DNA of 64,000 nt from Candidatus Acidulidesulfobacter diazotrophicus (GTDB taxonomy: Bacteria; SZUA-79; Acidulodesulfobacterales; Acidulodesulfobacteraceae), in NCBI GenBank assembly GCA_004195025.1, contig SGBB01000003.1:62001-126000 (forward strand). Reading direction: 5' to 3'. Below are positions 17,771 through 27,425 of this stretch, in pieces. The position numbers were made by a program, and so were the translations under genes. Positions within the stretch are counted from its first letter, which is position 1. The number at the start of each line of letters is the position of its first letter. The notes under the pieces were generated by a model that saw nothing but the letters and a program-made list of their open reading frames with translations, was not told where the DNA came from and made no database searches.

Positions 17771-18247
17771 TCACAGTTTTTCAGAATACCACATAGGAAC
17801 ACCGCAAAAAGCGCATCCTATATTTTCCACCTTATGTTCTATTGCAATAGATTTAATTTCTTTTAAAACCATTTTTCTATATTTTATTGCATCTTCCGCC
17901 ATTTTGCTAACAATAGCCTTAGCTTCGTCCGCAGAGCATATTCCAGAATATTCCATAATTACCCCGAAACCGTCTTCTTCTGTTATGGCGATAGCAACAG
18001 ACGCTGCAATAATTTCATTTTTTTTATCGCTGACAATAGAGCCGTATGCAATAGGTACTAAAGATCCTCTGTTATAATTAATTTTACTCACAAACTTGGT
18101 GTTTGGGGGCAGTATTGAACTCAGCTTTATAAGATTAGTATTACCTACCCCTGCGTTTAAAATAGCTATGTCAAAAGCGTTTAATTTAGAAATTCCTTCG
18201 GAATCTCCGCTAACCATTGTATATATATCCGGCGTATTTAATAACAT
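17771..18247 (-). CDS. Pyruvoyl-dependent arginine decarboxylase
   Basis: This 158-residue protein is of the PvlArgDC family, which decarboxylates arginine to agmatine using a pyruvoyl group made by self-cleavage. The typical block AILNAGVGNTNLIKLSSILPP contains the Ser-Ser pair (S43-S44) at which the chain is cut. Other marks are RGSLVPIAYG and the C-terminal NIGCAFCGVPMWYSEKL region. It is the last gene of speE-speB-decarboxylase, so all three act in a row from arginine to spermidine. The pyruvoyl type is common in archaea and scattered in bacteria, including some deltaproteobacteria; most bacteria use PLP enzymes instead. Confidence 0.92.
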   Translation of the reverse strand: MLLNTPDIYTMVSGDSEGISKLNAFDIAILNAGVGNTNLIKLSSILPPNTKFVSKINYNRGSLVPIAYGSIVSDKKNEIIAASVAIAITEEDGFGVIMEYSGICSADEAKAIVSKMAEDAIKYRKMVLKEIKSIAIEHKVENIGCAFCGVPMWYSEKL

Positions 18248-18288
18248 GCTTTATTTGCTCCTTATTTATATATAAAATAATAAATTTT

Positions 18289-19203
18289 CTATTTGCCCAT
18301 ACCTATAATAATTTCTCTAAGCAGTTTTGCGGCAATAGCCGACGTCCTGTCTGAGATATCCGTGGGCGGACATACTTCTACTAAATCAACCCCTACTACA
18401 TCAAGCTGCGAGATTATTAAATATACAGAATCTAGGAGTTCTCTTGAAGATATTCCTCCAGCTTCAAGATAACCAGTCCCCGGAGCAAATGCAGGATCTA
18501 AAATATCTATATCTATAGTCAAATATATAGGTTTATTTTTCAATGAACCGATAACTTTTTTCAGTGGCTCAAGAACATCATTTTTGAATAAATGAGTATG
18601 TTCTTTTGCAAATTCAAACTCTTCAAAAGAACCTGATCTGATACCGAATTGATATAAATTTCCTTCTTCTATTAATTCATAGACTCTTTTAATTACAGTT
18701 GCGTGAGAATATGTTTCATTACTCCATTCATCCCTTAAATCGGTATGAGCATCAATATGAATAACCGTAATATCGGGGTATTTCTTAACATATTGGCTCA
18801 CAAGCGGCAATGTTATAAGATGATCGCCGCCTATACTTATTATTTTTTTACCGTCTATTATAAATTTATTTGAAATATTTTCTATTAATTCAAGACTCTT
18901 ATTAAAATTGCCCCAAGGCAAAACCAAATCGCCCGCATCATGAAATTTTGAATCAATAGTGCCGTTTAATATCGGACTGTAGTTTTCTAAGGTAAGAGAA
19001 AGCTCTCTGACTCTTTTTGGAGCAAACCTCGAGCCTGGAATGTTACTTGCAGTATAATCCATTGGAATACCCAATATAACAATATCGGAATTTCCATAAG
19101 AAGTATTGTCGTTAAAAAACGATGAAGTTTTTACGATTAATTTACTATCATAGTAATCTAATTCTTGTATTCCTATTCCTACAAATTCATTTTCGTTGTT
19201 CAT
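18289..19203 (-). CDS. speB: Agmatinase (ureohydrolase family)
   Basis: SpeB hydrolyses agmatine to putrescine and urea. The 304-residue protein has all six Mn ligands of the arginase fold: H128 in SIGGDHLITLP, D151, H153 and D155 in HIDAHTDLRD, and D231/D233 in TIDIDILDPAFAPGTG. The last block, with GTGYLEAGG, is characteristic of agmatinase rather than arginase. It sits 3 bases after the speE stop and 41 bases before the pyruvoyl arginine decarboxylase, matching a dedicated arginine-agmatine-putrescine route. Confidence 0.94.
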   Translation of the reverse strand: MNNENEFVGIGIQELDYYDSKLIVKTSSFFNDNTSYGNSDIVILGIPMDYTASNIPGSRFAPKRVRELSLTLENYSPILNGTIDSKFHDAGDLVLPWGNFNKSLELIENISNKFIIDGKKIISIGGDHLITLPLVSQYVKKYPDITVIHIDAHTDLRDEWSNETYSHATVIKRVYELIEEGNLYQFGIRSGSFEEFEFAKEHTHLFKNDVLEPLKKVIGSLKNKPIYLTIDIDILDPAFAPGTGYLEAGGISSRELLDSVYLIISQLDVVGVDLVEVCPPTDISDRTSAIAAKLLREIIIGMGK

Positions 19204-19206
19204 GGC

Positions 19207-20046
19207 TTAATTTAATAGCTCCTTTATAAATTTAGGCAAAATAAATGAAGATATATGAATTTCATGTGAATAATATTTAAGATCTAATGAAGATAAATCT
19301 ATATTTTTATACACTTCATTTATTTTATTAGGTTGATATTTTTTGGAGCCCACAGTAAAGCTCCAAAGACCGCTTGGATAAACAGGTATCATAGCATAAT
19401 ACATCATGGAAATTTTATAAATATTATTAATAATATGATTAACATCTTTTATAAGTTTTTTATTAAAAAAGGGGGATTCTGTTTGAGCTACGAACATTCC
19501 GTCCTCTTTTAATGCATTGTATGCTGATTCATAGAAGTCTTTAGTAAATAAACCTTCCGCCGGACCTACGGGGTCTGTAGAGTCAATAATAATAATGTCA
19601 TATATATTATTAACGGTTTTTAAATATTTAATGCCGTCTTCAAGTTTAACCGATACTTTTTTATTGTCTATCTGAGAAGCAATTTGAGGAAAGAATTTTT
19701 TAGATACTTCAATAACTTCGCCATCAATTTCAACAAGGTCAATATGTTTTACAAAATTATTTTTTAAACATTCTCTAATAATACCTCCGTCTCCTCCTCC
19801 TATAATCAAAATATTCTCGGGTTTTTTATGCGCAAAAAGAGGAATGAAAGATAACATCTCATGATAAATAAATTCATTGCCGTCTGTGAACATAACTGCA
19901 TTATCAAGAACAAGCATTTTGCCAAATTCATAAGTATCATAAACCGATATTTCCTGAAAATCGGATTTTCCATGATACAAAATTGATTTAATTCTAATTT
20001 TAATTCCAAAATTTCCTGTCTGGTTTTCAAAAAACCACGCTTCCAT
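19207..20046 (-). CDS. speE: Spermidine synthase (polyamine aminopropyltransferase)
   Basis: This 279-residue enzyme transfers an aminopropyl group from decarboxylated SAM to putrescine. It shows FQEISVYDTYEFGKMLVLDN at the start, the SAM-type loop IIGGGDGGIIRE and the catalytic IDSTDPVGPAEGLF. The first gene of the polyamine operon, it has AGGAG before the ATG and a TATAAT-rich leader. The donor enzyme SpeD is not encoded in the window. metK at 48 kb makes the SAM precursor. A ten-unit 13-bp array lies ~95 bp upstream. Confidence 0.93.
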   Translation of the reverse strand: MEAWFFENQTGNFGIKIRIKSILYHGKSDFQEISVYDTYEFGKMLVLDNAVMFTDGNEFIYHEMLSFIPLFAHKKPENILIIGGGDGGIIRECLKNNFVKHIDLVEIDGEVIEVSKKFFPQIASQIDNKKVSVKLEDGIKYLKTVNNIYDIIIIDSTDPVGPAEGLFTKDFYESAYNALKEDGMFVAQTESPFFNKKLIKDVNHIINNIYKISMMYYAMIPVYPSGLWSFTVGSKKYQPNKINEVYKNIDLSSLDLKYYSHEIHISSFILPKFIKELLN

Positions 20047-20140
20047 TAATTTTATTTTCTCCTAAAAAAGTTTTGTAATTATATTATATTATACTATACT
20101 ATTATTAATTAAAGTTTTTAACTATAATGTAAATATCTAT

Positions 20141-20270
20141 CTAAGTAACTAATCTAAGTAACTAATCTAAGTAACTAATCTAAGTAACTAATCTAAGTAA
20201 CTAATCTAAGTAACTAATCTAAGTAACTAATCTAAGTAACTAATCTAAGTAACTAATCTAAGTAACTAAT
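20141..20270. repeat. Tandem array, 10 perfect copies of a 13-mer
   Basis: CTAAGTAACTAAT is repeated ten times without a single mismatch and with no spacers, for exactly 130 bases. Flanking DNA is plain A/T. It is in the gap between speE (start at 20046) and the HIT gene (stop side at 20484), 95 bases upstream of the speE start. The rest of this 437-base gap holds no gene. Confidence 0.95.
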
Positions 20271-20483
20271 CTAACTATACTATCAATTAATGCAAATATT
20301 TAATTTATAATATTTTATTATTATTACAACCTTATGCTTTAATCCGAAAATGAATTTACGGCAACGGATAGCAATTATTATTAAAGGTCATTTTTTTAAT
20401 AAAATTTAATTTTAATAAAATTATTTAATCAATAATTTTAGATTAAATCAATATTTATTTAAATAAAAAATTAATTAATTAAA

Positions 20484-20849
20484 TCAACCTGGCGGCCAGG
20501 TGAAACTTCTTCCTGCCATAAAATGCGCGTGAAAATGTAAAACTGTTTGTCCGCCGTCAAAACCAGTATTAATAACAATCCTGAAACCTTTAGAATCCAA
20601 ATTATATTCTTTAGATATTTCTTTTATTAACTGAGTAAATTCATTTCCGTTAAATAGTGCATCGGTATTTATAATAGAATCATAATGTGTTTTAGATATT
20701 ATAAGAAAATGCAGCGGGGCTACTGCATTTATATCTTTTATTACAATAAAACAGTTTGTTTCTTTTATAATATCGCTTTTAATCGTTCCGCTTATAATTT
20801 TACAAAACACGCAATTATTATCTTTATTATTTAGTAATTTATCATTCAT
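20484..20849 (-). CDS. HIT-family nucleotide hydrolase/transferase (HinT-like)
   Basis: A 121-residue protein with the start CVFCKIISGTIKSDII (a CxxC zinc-binding pair as in bacterial HinT) and the histidine triad HFHAHF near residues 105-110, within GGQTVLHFHAHFMAGR. HinT-like enzymes hydrolyse purine nucleoside phosphoramidates and AMP-lysine-type adducts as cytosolic homodimers. It lies 28 bases after the zinc-ribbon membrane protein gene on the same strand and is probably co-transcribed with it. Confidence 0.92.
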   Translation of the reverse strand: MNDKLLNNKDNNCVFCKIISGTIKSDIIKETNCFIVIKDINAVAPLHFLIISKTHYDSIINTDALFNGNEFTQLIKEISKEYNLDSKGFRIVINTGFDGGQTVLHFHAHFMAGRSFTWPPG

Positions 20850-20877
20850 TTATGTAAATATAATCTTTTTATTTTAT

Positions 20878-21510
20878 TTATAATTTAGATATTAATTTAA
20901 AAAAATTTTCATTTATATTTTTGCTTATATAAGCCATATGCGGGATATAAATAATTCCGAAGAAATCTAACATATACGGTATTATTATAATAATAATAAG
21001 TATTAATAGTAATAAAAATAATTTTTTTATCGCATTGTTTTTATGTGTTCTTTGTTTTTTTTGCCGATTGGAAATATTATCGTCGTTATTCTTTATTTTT
21101 TTATTATCATCATTAAGCTTGACGGCGGGTTTCTCAACATCATCCGCTATTTCTTTAAGAATTTTTTTTATTTCTTCGGATTCAAAAATATTATTTTGAG
21201 TTGTTAATTCTTCGTTTTCTTCTTGAATAACATAGCTTTCGCTATTTTCTTCAATTTCTTCTTTATTAGTTGTTTTATTTTTATTTAAATCATTGTCTTC
21301 TTTTTCGTCTTCTTTTTCGTCTTCTTTTTCTACTATGCTATCAAATTCACTAATATTTTTATTAATATTCTTATCATTAATTACACCTGTTTCTTTATTT
21401 ATAATAAAAATATTTTTACAATTTTTACATCTTACCTTAATATTGCCTTCAGGCAATAAAGCTTCCTCAATATCATAAGAAACCATGCAAAATGGACAAT
21501 GTATACGCAT
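20878..21510 (-). CDS. MJ0042-type zinc-ribbon protein with C-terminal membrane anchor
   Basis: This 210-residue protein has three parts. Residues 1-40 form a zinc ribbon with two CxxC pairs (RIHCPFCMVSYDIEE ... VRCKNCKNIF), the MJ0042-type domain frequent in deltaproteobacteria. Residues ~50-155 are a highly charged Glu/Asp/Lys/Asn linker containing a short EDEKEDEKED repeat. Residues ~165-190 are a membrane segment (LFLLLLILIIIIIIPYMLDF) with a short tail. Its function is unknown. The layout suggests a cytosolic zinc ribbon tethered to the inner membrane. It is upstream of the HIT gene. Confidence 0.75.
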   Translation of the reverse strand: MRIHCPFCMVSYDIEEALLPEGNIKVRCKNCKNIFIINKETGVINDKNINKNISEFDSIVEKEDEKEDEKEDNDLNKNKTTNKEEIEENSESYVIQEENEELTTQNNIFESEEIKKILKEIADDVEKPAVKLNDDNKKIKNNDDNISNRQKKQRTHKNNAIKKLFLLLLILIIIIIIPYMLDFFGIIYIPHMAYISKNINENFFKLISKL

Positions 21511-21796
21511 AATTATTTGAATTCCCTATAACTAACAATTTATACTTATAATATTATAAATATAACTATACAAATAAAGAAATAAACTGCACGCAAACCA
21601 CACAACATATAAAACTGATAAGCATAAGCATAAAAAAAGATATATGTTTTTATTTTACATTATATAATATAATAACATAATATATTATATAAACTATAAA
21701 ATAAATCAATAAAAAACATAGGGATTTATCAATATTATTTTTATATTTTAATAATACTTAAATTATAAAAATAAATCAATATAATTTAAAAAAATT

Positions 21797-22153
21797 ATGA
21801 AAATTCAGCAATCGCAAAACTTACCGCAAAACTTACCGCAAAACTTAAAAGATATTTTATTAAATGTTTTAAAAAATAAGTTAAATACTTCCGATTATGA
21901 TGCTTTACTTTTAGCTAATAATAATAATTGGATTAATATTTGCGGGAAAGATTTAGGGGAGAAAACAAAACCTAAATGTATTAAGGGCAGGACGTTAACT
22001 ATAATAGCAGATAATCCGATTTTATCTTTTGAACTTAATTTTCTTAAAGATGAATTTGTTCAGAAAATAAATAATTACTTAATCGCATCAAATGAAAACC
22101 ATAAGGAAAACGATAATATAATAAATATTAAATTTAAATATATAGATTATTAG
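21797..22153 (+). CDS. DciA-like protein (DUF721)
   Basis: A 118-residue protein with the DUF721/DciA pattern: a Trp-containing helix NWINICGKDLGEKTKPKCIK followed by GRTLTIIADNPILSFELNFL and KDEFVQKINNY. DciA is the ancestral loader of the DnaB replicative helicase in bacteria without DnaC/DnaI, so a replication role is plausible. The N-terminus carries a short repeat (QNLP in tandem) from a 12-bp tandem DNA repeat at ~21814-21846. It is on the plus strand, convergent with dnaJ, and has no strong ribosome site. The DUF721 call is reasonably sure, the DciA function less so. Confidence 0.72.
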   Translation: MKIQQSQNLPQNLPQNLKDILLNVLKNKLNTSDYDALLLANNNNWINICGKDLGEKTKPKCIKGRTLTIIADNPILSFELNFLKDEFVQKINNYLIASNENHKENDNIINIKFKYIDY

Positions 22154-22261
22154 TAGCCTTTTATTATTTAATAAAATCTACAAATATAAGCTTCTAATAA
22201 ATTATCTATAAGGTTTATTAATAAATTTCTTAATGAATTTCTTGATATTAACGGTAGAATC

Positions 22262-22314
22262 GGGTTATATAGCAGCCTTCTTGCTCTAACGAACAAATGT
22301 ACGCAGTATAACCC
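22262..22314. other. Stem-bounded structured segment between dciA-like gene and dnaJ
   Basis: GGGTTATA (22262-22269) pairs with TATAACCC (22307-22314) around a 37-base loop of mixed composition, GC-richer than its flanks. It sits between two convergent genes, 10 bases past the dnaJ stop, so a bidirectional terminator or a small structured RNA are options. It is not a tRNA: the length and arms do not fit. Confidence 0.4.
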
Positions 22315-22323
22315 AATATTCTA

Positions 22324-23424
22324 TTATTTTCCTATTGAAAATATTTTTTCAAAAAATGATTTTTTAATAGGATGCGAATCTTCACCGCTTTCTTGTATAA
22401 ATTCTTCTAATATTTTTTTTTGTTTTATAGTTAGATTAGTAGGCGTTTCAACAACAATGTTAATATATTCGTTACCTCTTGATTGGCTGTTTAATCTATA
22501 AACTCCTTTGCCTTTGAAAGTAAACTGTGTTCCGCTTTGAGTTCCCGAAGGAACTTTTAAATTTGTTTTACCTTCTAATGTAGGTACTTCAATATCGCAT
22601 CCTATTGCCGCCTGAGGAAAACTTATAGGCACGGAAACGTAAATATCCTCATTGTTTCTTTTAAATAAATGATGTGGTTCAACTGTGATATCAACATAAA
22701 GATCACCGGGAGGACCGCCATAAATTCCGGATGCGCCTTCGCCTGATACTCTTAACCTATTGCCATCGTCAACACCCGCAGGAATCTTTATTTCAAGTTT
22801 TTTTTCTTTTACGACCCTGCCTCGTCCTGAACATACAGGGCAGGGATTTTCTATTATTTCTCCTTCGCCGCTGCATTTATAGCAAGTTCTTGTAATAGTA
22901 AAAAAACCTTGCTGCTGCCTTATCTCTCCTGTACCTTTACAGACAGGGCAAACAACAGGCTTTGTCCCTTTTTTTGCGCCTGTTCCGTCACACGATTCAC
23001 ACTTTTCATATCTTTTAAATTTTATATCTTTAGAAGCCCCGAATATAGCCTCCTCAAATTTTATTTTCAGCTCATAACGAAGATCGTCTCCCCTTCTTTG
23101 CCTCGTACGCTTATTTTGTCTAGAACCGAACATATCGCCGAAAAAATCGCTGAAAATATCCCCAAACCCGCCGCTAAACCCTGCACCTGCTCCTTGAGAA
23201 ACACCTTCATGTCCGAATCTATCGTAAGCAGCTCTTTTTTCATCATCTGAAAGAATTTCATAAGCTTCGCTTATTTCTTTAAATTTTTCTTCAAATTCTT
23301 TATCTCCTTGATTTTTATCTGGATGATACTTGATAGCCAACTTTCTATAAGCTTTTTTAATTTCAGCCGTCGCTGCATTTCTATCAATCTCTAAAATTTC
23401 ATAGTAATCTCTTTTTGTAGTCAT
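22324..23424 (-). CDS. dnaJ: Chaperone protein DnaJ
   Basis: This 366-residue type I Hsp40 stimulates DnaK ATPase and delivers substrates. Domains: the J domain at 1-70 with HPD in [20 protein letters not shown], a G/F-rich stretch ([19 protein letters not shown]), a zinc domain with four CxxCxGxG motifs ([32 protein letters not shown]), and the C-terminal substrate domains. It is the last gene of hrcA-grpE-dnaK-dnaJ; a strong hairpin lies between dnaK and dnaJ. Confidence 0.97.
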   Translation of the reverse strand: MTTKRDYYEILEIDRNAATAEIKKAYRKLAIKYHPDKNQGDKEFEEKFKEISEAYEILSDDEKRAAYDRFGHEGVSQGAGAGFSGGFGDIFSDFFGDMFGSRQNKRTRQRRGDDLRYELKIKFEEAIFGASKDIKFKRYEKCESCDGTGAKKGTKPVVCPVCKGTGEIRQQQGFFTITRTCYKCSGEGEIIENPCPVCSGRGRVVKEKKLEIKIPAGVDDGNRLRVSGEGASGIYGGPPGDLYVDITVEPHHLFKRNNEDIYVSVPISFPQAAIGCDIEVPTLEGKTNLKVPSGTQSGTQFTFKGKGVYRLNSQSRGNEYINIVVETPTNLTIKQKKILEEFIQESGEDSHPIKKSFFEKIFSIGK

Positions 23425-23468
23425 ATTATATTATTATAATTATTTTTTTTATTGTTATTAAAATTACA

Positions 23469-23512
23469 TTGCAAAACCTCCGTTCGCTACTATAAGAAGC
23501 GGGCGGAGGCAA
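23469..23512 (-). promoter_or_regulatory. Intercistronic hairpin between dnaK and dnaJ
   Basis: CCTCCG (23477-23482) pairs with CGGAGG (23504-23509) and CGCT (23485-23488) with AGCG (23498-23501), with TTG/CAA extending the base. This makes a strong, GC-rich two-part stem in otherwise A/T-rich DNA. In the operon mRNA it lies between dnaK and dnaJ. It could be a partial terminator or an RNA-processing/stability element that sets the DnaK:DnaJ ratio. No T tract follows. Confidence 0.5.
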
Positions 23513-23590
23513 ACTATTTTATATCTTTATATTGCGCTTGCGTAACATATTTCTTATAATTATTTATTTAAATTTTCAAATATTTATTAC

Positions 23591-25513
23591 TTATGAATTA
23601 TTTTTATCCTTTACTTCTTCAAATTCAGCATCGACTACATTTTCATCAGTCGGTTTTTTCGTCTGTTCTTCTTCAGCATTTTGAGAAGAGGCTTCGGATT
23701 GCTGTTCGGCTGTCTTTTTATACATAGCTTCGGTTATTGAATGTGAAATTTTTTCTAATTCTTCGGCAGCAGATTTTATTTCTTCAATACTGCCTGATTC
23801 TAAAGCTTTTTTTGCATTTGAAACTTTTTCCTCGGCAGTCATTTTTTCGCCGGATTCTATTTTGTCAGAATTATCTTTTAATAGCTTTTCCACAGAATAC
23901 ATTAAAGTGTCAAGATGATTTTTAGCTTCTATTAATTCTTTCTTTTTACTGTCCTCATCTTTATGCAACTCTGCTTCTTTTATCATTTTATCTATCTCTT
24001 CTTTAGATAAACCGCTGGAAGCCGTTATTTTAATAGATTGTTCTTTCCCCGTCCCTAAATCTTTAGCTGAAACATGCACGATACCGTTAGCATCTATATC
24101 AAATGTAACTTCAATTTGCGGAACTCCCCTAGGCGCAGGAGGTATTCCCGTAAGTTCAAACCTGCCTAAACTCTTATTGTCAGCCGACATTTCTCTTTCG
24201 CCCTGTAATACATTAATTGTAACGGCAGGCTGATTATCTGCCGCCGTAGAAAAAATCTGACTCTTTCTTGTAGGTATTGTAGTGTTCTTTTCAATAAGTT
24301 TTGTTGAAACGCTGCCTAATGTTTCAATACCTAAAGATAATGGAGTTACATCAAGAAGCAATACATCTTTAACGTCTCCCTTAAGAACAGCTCCCTGAAT
24401 TGCCGCACCTACGGCAACAACTTCATCGGGATTAACTCCTCTATGAGGTTCTTTGCCAAAAAATTCTTTAACTTTTTCCTGTACTTTAGGCATTCTTGTT
24501 TGACCGCCTACAAGGACGACTTCATCTACTTTTGAAGTAGATAAAGAAGCATCTTTTAAAGCAGTTGCTACAGGATGCATAGTTTTTTCTATTAAATCGC
24601 CCGTAAGCTGTTCAAGCTTGGCTCTCGTGATTTTCAAATTTAAATGTTTTGGACCGCTTGCATCTGCAGTAATAAAAGGCAAATTCACATCTGTTTCAAG
24701 CGCTGAAGAAAGTTCTATTTTTGCTTTTTCCGCAGCCTCTTTTAACCTCTGTAATGCCATTTTATCGTTTCTTAAATTAATTCCGTAATCTTTTTTAAAT
24801 TCATCGGCTATATAATCTAAGACGCGCTGGTCAAAATCCTCTCCTCCAAGAAATGTATCGCCGTTAGTAGATTTAACTTCAAATACTCCCTCCCCGAGTT
24901 CAAGTATAGAAATATCAAAAGTTCCTCCGCCTAAATCATAAACGGCAATTTTTTCTTCCTTTTTTTTATCTAAACCGTAAGCCAAGGAAGAAGCCGTTGG
25001 TTCGTTAATAATCCTTAGAACATTCAATCCCGATATTTTGCCTGCATCTTTAGTCGCCTGCCTCTGCGAATCATTAAAATAAGCGGGGACGGTAATAACT
25101 GCTTCGGTAACAGTTTCTCCGAGATAATCTTCGGCAGTTTTTTTCATTTTCATTAGAATCATTGAAGATATTTCTGCTGGACTGTATTTTCTGCCTTTAA
25201 CTTCTACCCATGCATCGCCGTTGTCGTTTTCTATAATTTTATACGGACACACTTTCTTAAAAGCCTGCACCTCGGGCGAATTATATTTTCTTCCTATAAG
25301 CCTTTTAACAGCGTAAATAGTGTTTTCTGGATTGGTGACTGCCTGCCTTTTAGCCGCCTGTCCGACTAATCTTTCACCGCTGTCGGTAATAGAAACAATA
25401 GACGGGGTAGTTCTTGCTCCTTCAGAATTTGCAATAACTATAGGTTCTTTTCCTTCCATAATAGCAACACAAGAATTAGTAGTGCCGAGATCAATTCCAA
25501 TAACTTTTCCCAT
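23591..25513 (-). CDS. dnaK: Chaperone protein DnaK (Hsp70)
   Basis: This 640-residue protein opens [20 protein letters not shown] (phosphate-1 loop) and has [20 protein letters not shown], the [16 protein letters not shown] phosphate-2 loop and [14 protein letters not shown]. The substrate-binding domain follows with [14 protein letters not shown], then a helical lid and an acidic tail ending in a DAEFEEV-type sequence. The length is normal. It acts with GrpE and DnaJ in protein folding and is controlled through HrcA. AAGGAG precedes the ATG. Confidence 0.98.
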   Translation of the reverse strand: MGKVIGIDLGTTNSCVAIMEGKEPIVIANSEGARTTPSIVSITDSGERLVGQAAKRQAVTNPENTIYAVKRLIGRKYNSPEVQAFKKVCPYKIIENDNGDAWVEVKGRKYSPAEISSMILMKMKKTAEDYLGETVTEAVITVPAYFNDSQRQATKDAGKISGLNVLRIINEPTASSLAYGLDKKKEEKIAVYDLGGGTFDISILELGEGVFEVKSTNGDTFLGGEDFDQRVLDYIADEFKKDYGINLRNDKMALQRLKEAAEKAKIELSSALETDVNLPFITADASGPKHLNLKITRAKLEQLTGDLIEKTMHPVATALKDASLSTSKVDEVVLVGGQTRMPKVQEKVKEFFGKEPHRGVNPDEVVAVGAAIQGAVLKGDVKDVLLLDVTPLSLGIETLGSVSTKLIEKNTTIPTRKSQIFSTAADNQPAVTINVLQGEREMSADNKSLGRFELTGIPPAPRGVPQIEVTFDIDANGIVHVSAKDLGTGKEQSIKITASSGLSKEEIDKMIKEAELHKDEDSKKKELIEAKNHLDTLMYSVEKLLKDNSDKIESGEKMTAEEKVSNAKKALESGSIEEIKSAAEELEKISHSITEAMYKKTAEQQSEASSQNAEEEQTKKPTDENVVDAEFEEVKDKNNS

Positions 25514-25582
25514 AATTTTATCTCTCCTTATTTATTCATATATTTTTATTTAATCTTATTTTATATTTGTTATTCTAATTAA

Positions 25583-26290
25583 TCAATTATTATCTTCACA
25601 ATTTTCACCGGGCTTAGAAATACATATTAAAGACGGTCGCAATAATCTATCTTTATACATATACCCTTTTCTTTTTTCTTCTACTATCTTTCCCTCTGAC
25701 TCAGCCGAATCTTTAACCATTTCAACAACTTCATGAAAATTAGGATCGAAAGTTTTATTTTCGGTTTCTATAATTTTAACGCCATGGTTTGATAGAGTTT
25801 TTATAAATTCATTGTTTGCCATCTTAATACCGTCAACAAAAATCTTAAGATTTCCTGAAGTATCATCATCAATGTAAGATGCTGAATGATTAATAGCAAG
25901 ATCTAAATAATCCAAAATAGGCAATAAATCTTTAACTATATTCTCATTAGAATATTTTAACGACTCTTCTTTTTCTCTGTTAATTCTTTTTCTGAAATTC
26001 TCGGAATCGGCTAAAATTTTAAGATATTTTTCGTTTAATCCATCAAATTCTTTCTTTAAATTTGTGAATGCGTTTTTTATATAATTTAAACTTTCTCTTG
26101 CTTCAGGCAAAGATGATGGTTCGGATATTTGATCCAAGTCGGCAATATCAAGCAATGATTCATTTTCTGCCGAATCATTAATATCGTTTGCCTCATTTGC
26201 ATTATCTGTGTTATCAAAATCATTTTCATTCTTTTTATCGTCATCCATACTTAAATTCTCCTGATTTTTATTTATTTTATTTTTATTCAT
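25583..26290 (-). CDS. grpE: Nucleotide exchange factor GrpE
   Basis: GrpE releases ADP from DnaK. The 235-residue protein has an Asn/Asp/Glu-rich disordered start (first ~60 residues), a long coiled coil (SLNYIKNAFTNLKKEFDGLN through NFRKRINREKEESLKYSNEN) and the C-terminal beta domain. There, NHGVKIIETENKTFDPNFHE is followed by GYMYKDRLLRPSLICIS, the family signature. It is 7 bases after hrcA and 69 bases before dnaK in the heat-shock operon. Confidence 0.96.
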   Translation of the reverse strand: MNKNKINKNQENLSMDDDKKNENDFDNTDNANEANDINDSAENESLLDIADLDQISEPSSLPEARESLNYIKNAFTNLKKEFDGLNEKYLKILADSENFRKRINREKEESLKYSNENIVKDLLPILDYLDLAINHSASYIDDDTSGNLKIFVDGIKMANNEFIKTLSNHGVKIIETENKTFDPNFHEVVEMVKDSAESEGKIVEEKRKGYMYKDRLLRPSLICISKPGENCEDNN

Positions 26291-26297
26291 TAAATAT

Positions 26298-27329
26298 TTA
26301 AATTATATCACATAAAAGCTTTGCTATATAATTTACCGTAGGAATAGCAAGAGCATAATTCATTCTTGAAGGTCCTATGAGTCCTATAGAACCTCCTGCA
26401 AATCCTTTTTTGCTGCGATAAGATGCCGTAATTACCGATAAACCGTTAATATCTGACCATTCAGTATCCGAACCTATAAATATATGAATGCCTTCTTTTT
26501 GTTTGGTAAGTTCTAATAGCTTAATTATAGTTCTTTTATCTTCAAAAGCTTTGATGAGAGATTTAATCTTTTCATAGTTTGAAAACTCAGGCTCATCAAA
26601 TAAGTTCATTCTTGAACCGATAAAAAGATAATCATTTTCGTTATCAATTTCGTTTTTTACTAAATCAAAATTAAAAATAATACCGTTTAATAACGAAAAA
26701 AAACTTTCCCTGTCTTTATCTATATCTTCTATTACAATATCTTTTAATTCGTCAATATTATGTCCGTTAATTATTCCATTTAGTTTTATTGAGTATTTGC
26801 TAAGTTCAATCTGTTTATAATCTCTATCGGCGTTAATTATCTTATTTTCAACAAATCCGCCTTCGAATACCATTATTACAAGAATATTTAATTTATCTAA
26901 TTTTATAAACTCAATATGCAATAAATTCGCATAAGTTCTCTCAGGTGCAAGCACAATAGGCATATAATGCGAAATTTCCGATAATAAATTAATTGCCTGC
27001 CATAATATTTTTTTTATATCCTTGCCTGAAATATTAAAACTGCTCCTCATTTCTGCTTTCTGCTGTTTTGATATTTTTTTTGTTTTTAAAATACTATTTA
27101 TGTAAAATTTATACCCGGAGGATGTAGGCACCCTGCCTGCCGAAAAATAAGGCTGATATATATATCCCTTTTCTTCAAGCGATGCCATAATATTTCTTAT
27201 TGAAGCAGGGCTTAAATTTAAAGAGCACTTGCCTGCAATAAATTTAGACCCTACAGGATTAGCGGTAACAATATATTCTTCAATTATATAGTATAATACT
27301 TCCTGATACCGTTCGTTAAGTTCTTCCAT
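26298..27329 (-). CDS. hrcA: Heat-inducible transcription repressor HrcA
   Basis: HrcA binds CIRCE and is kept active by GroEL. The 343-residue protein has the winged-helix start YQEVLYYIIEEYIVTANPVG with SPASIRNIMASLEEKGYIYQ as recognition helix and wing, then SAGRVPTSSGYKFYI. The C-terminal effector part ends in GSIGLIGPSRMNYALAIPTV, a strongly conserved HrcA block. First gene of the operon; the perfect CIRCE 97 bases upstream shows that it represses its own transcription. Confidence 0.97.
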   Translation of the reverse strand: MEELNERYQEVLYYIIEEYIVTANPVGSKFIAGKCSLNLSPASIRNIMASLEEKGYIYQPYFSAGRVPTSSGYKFYINSILKTKKISKQQKAEMRSSFNISGKDIKKILWQAINLLSEISHYMPIVLAPERTYANLLHIEFIKLDKLNILVIMVFEGGFVENKIINADRDYKQIELSKYSIKLNGIINGHNIDELKDIVIEDIDKDRESFFSLLNGIIFNFDLVKNEIDNENDYLFIGSRMNLFDEPEFSNYEKIKSLIKAFEDKRTIIKLLELTKQKEGIHIFIGSDTEWSDINGLSVITASYRSKKGFAGGSIGLIGPSRMNYALAIPTVNYIAKLLCDII

Positions 27330-27425
27330 TTAATTTAACATAATAATACACATAACAATGAATATAATTTTAATTTAAAAAATATTAATATTAATAAAGT
27401 TATAAAAAGTTATAAAGTTAAAATA

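Noticed and set aside
20141-20270. A CRISPR-like array
   Set aside because: Repeats are 13 bp, directly abutting, without spacers, and no cas gene is in the window.
22262-22314. A tRNA or tRNA-like gene
   Set aside because: The segment is too short and has no D/T-arm or CCA-compatible cloverleaf; only one stem is clear.
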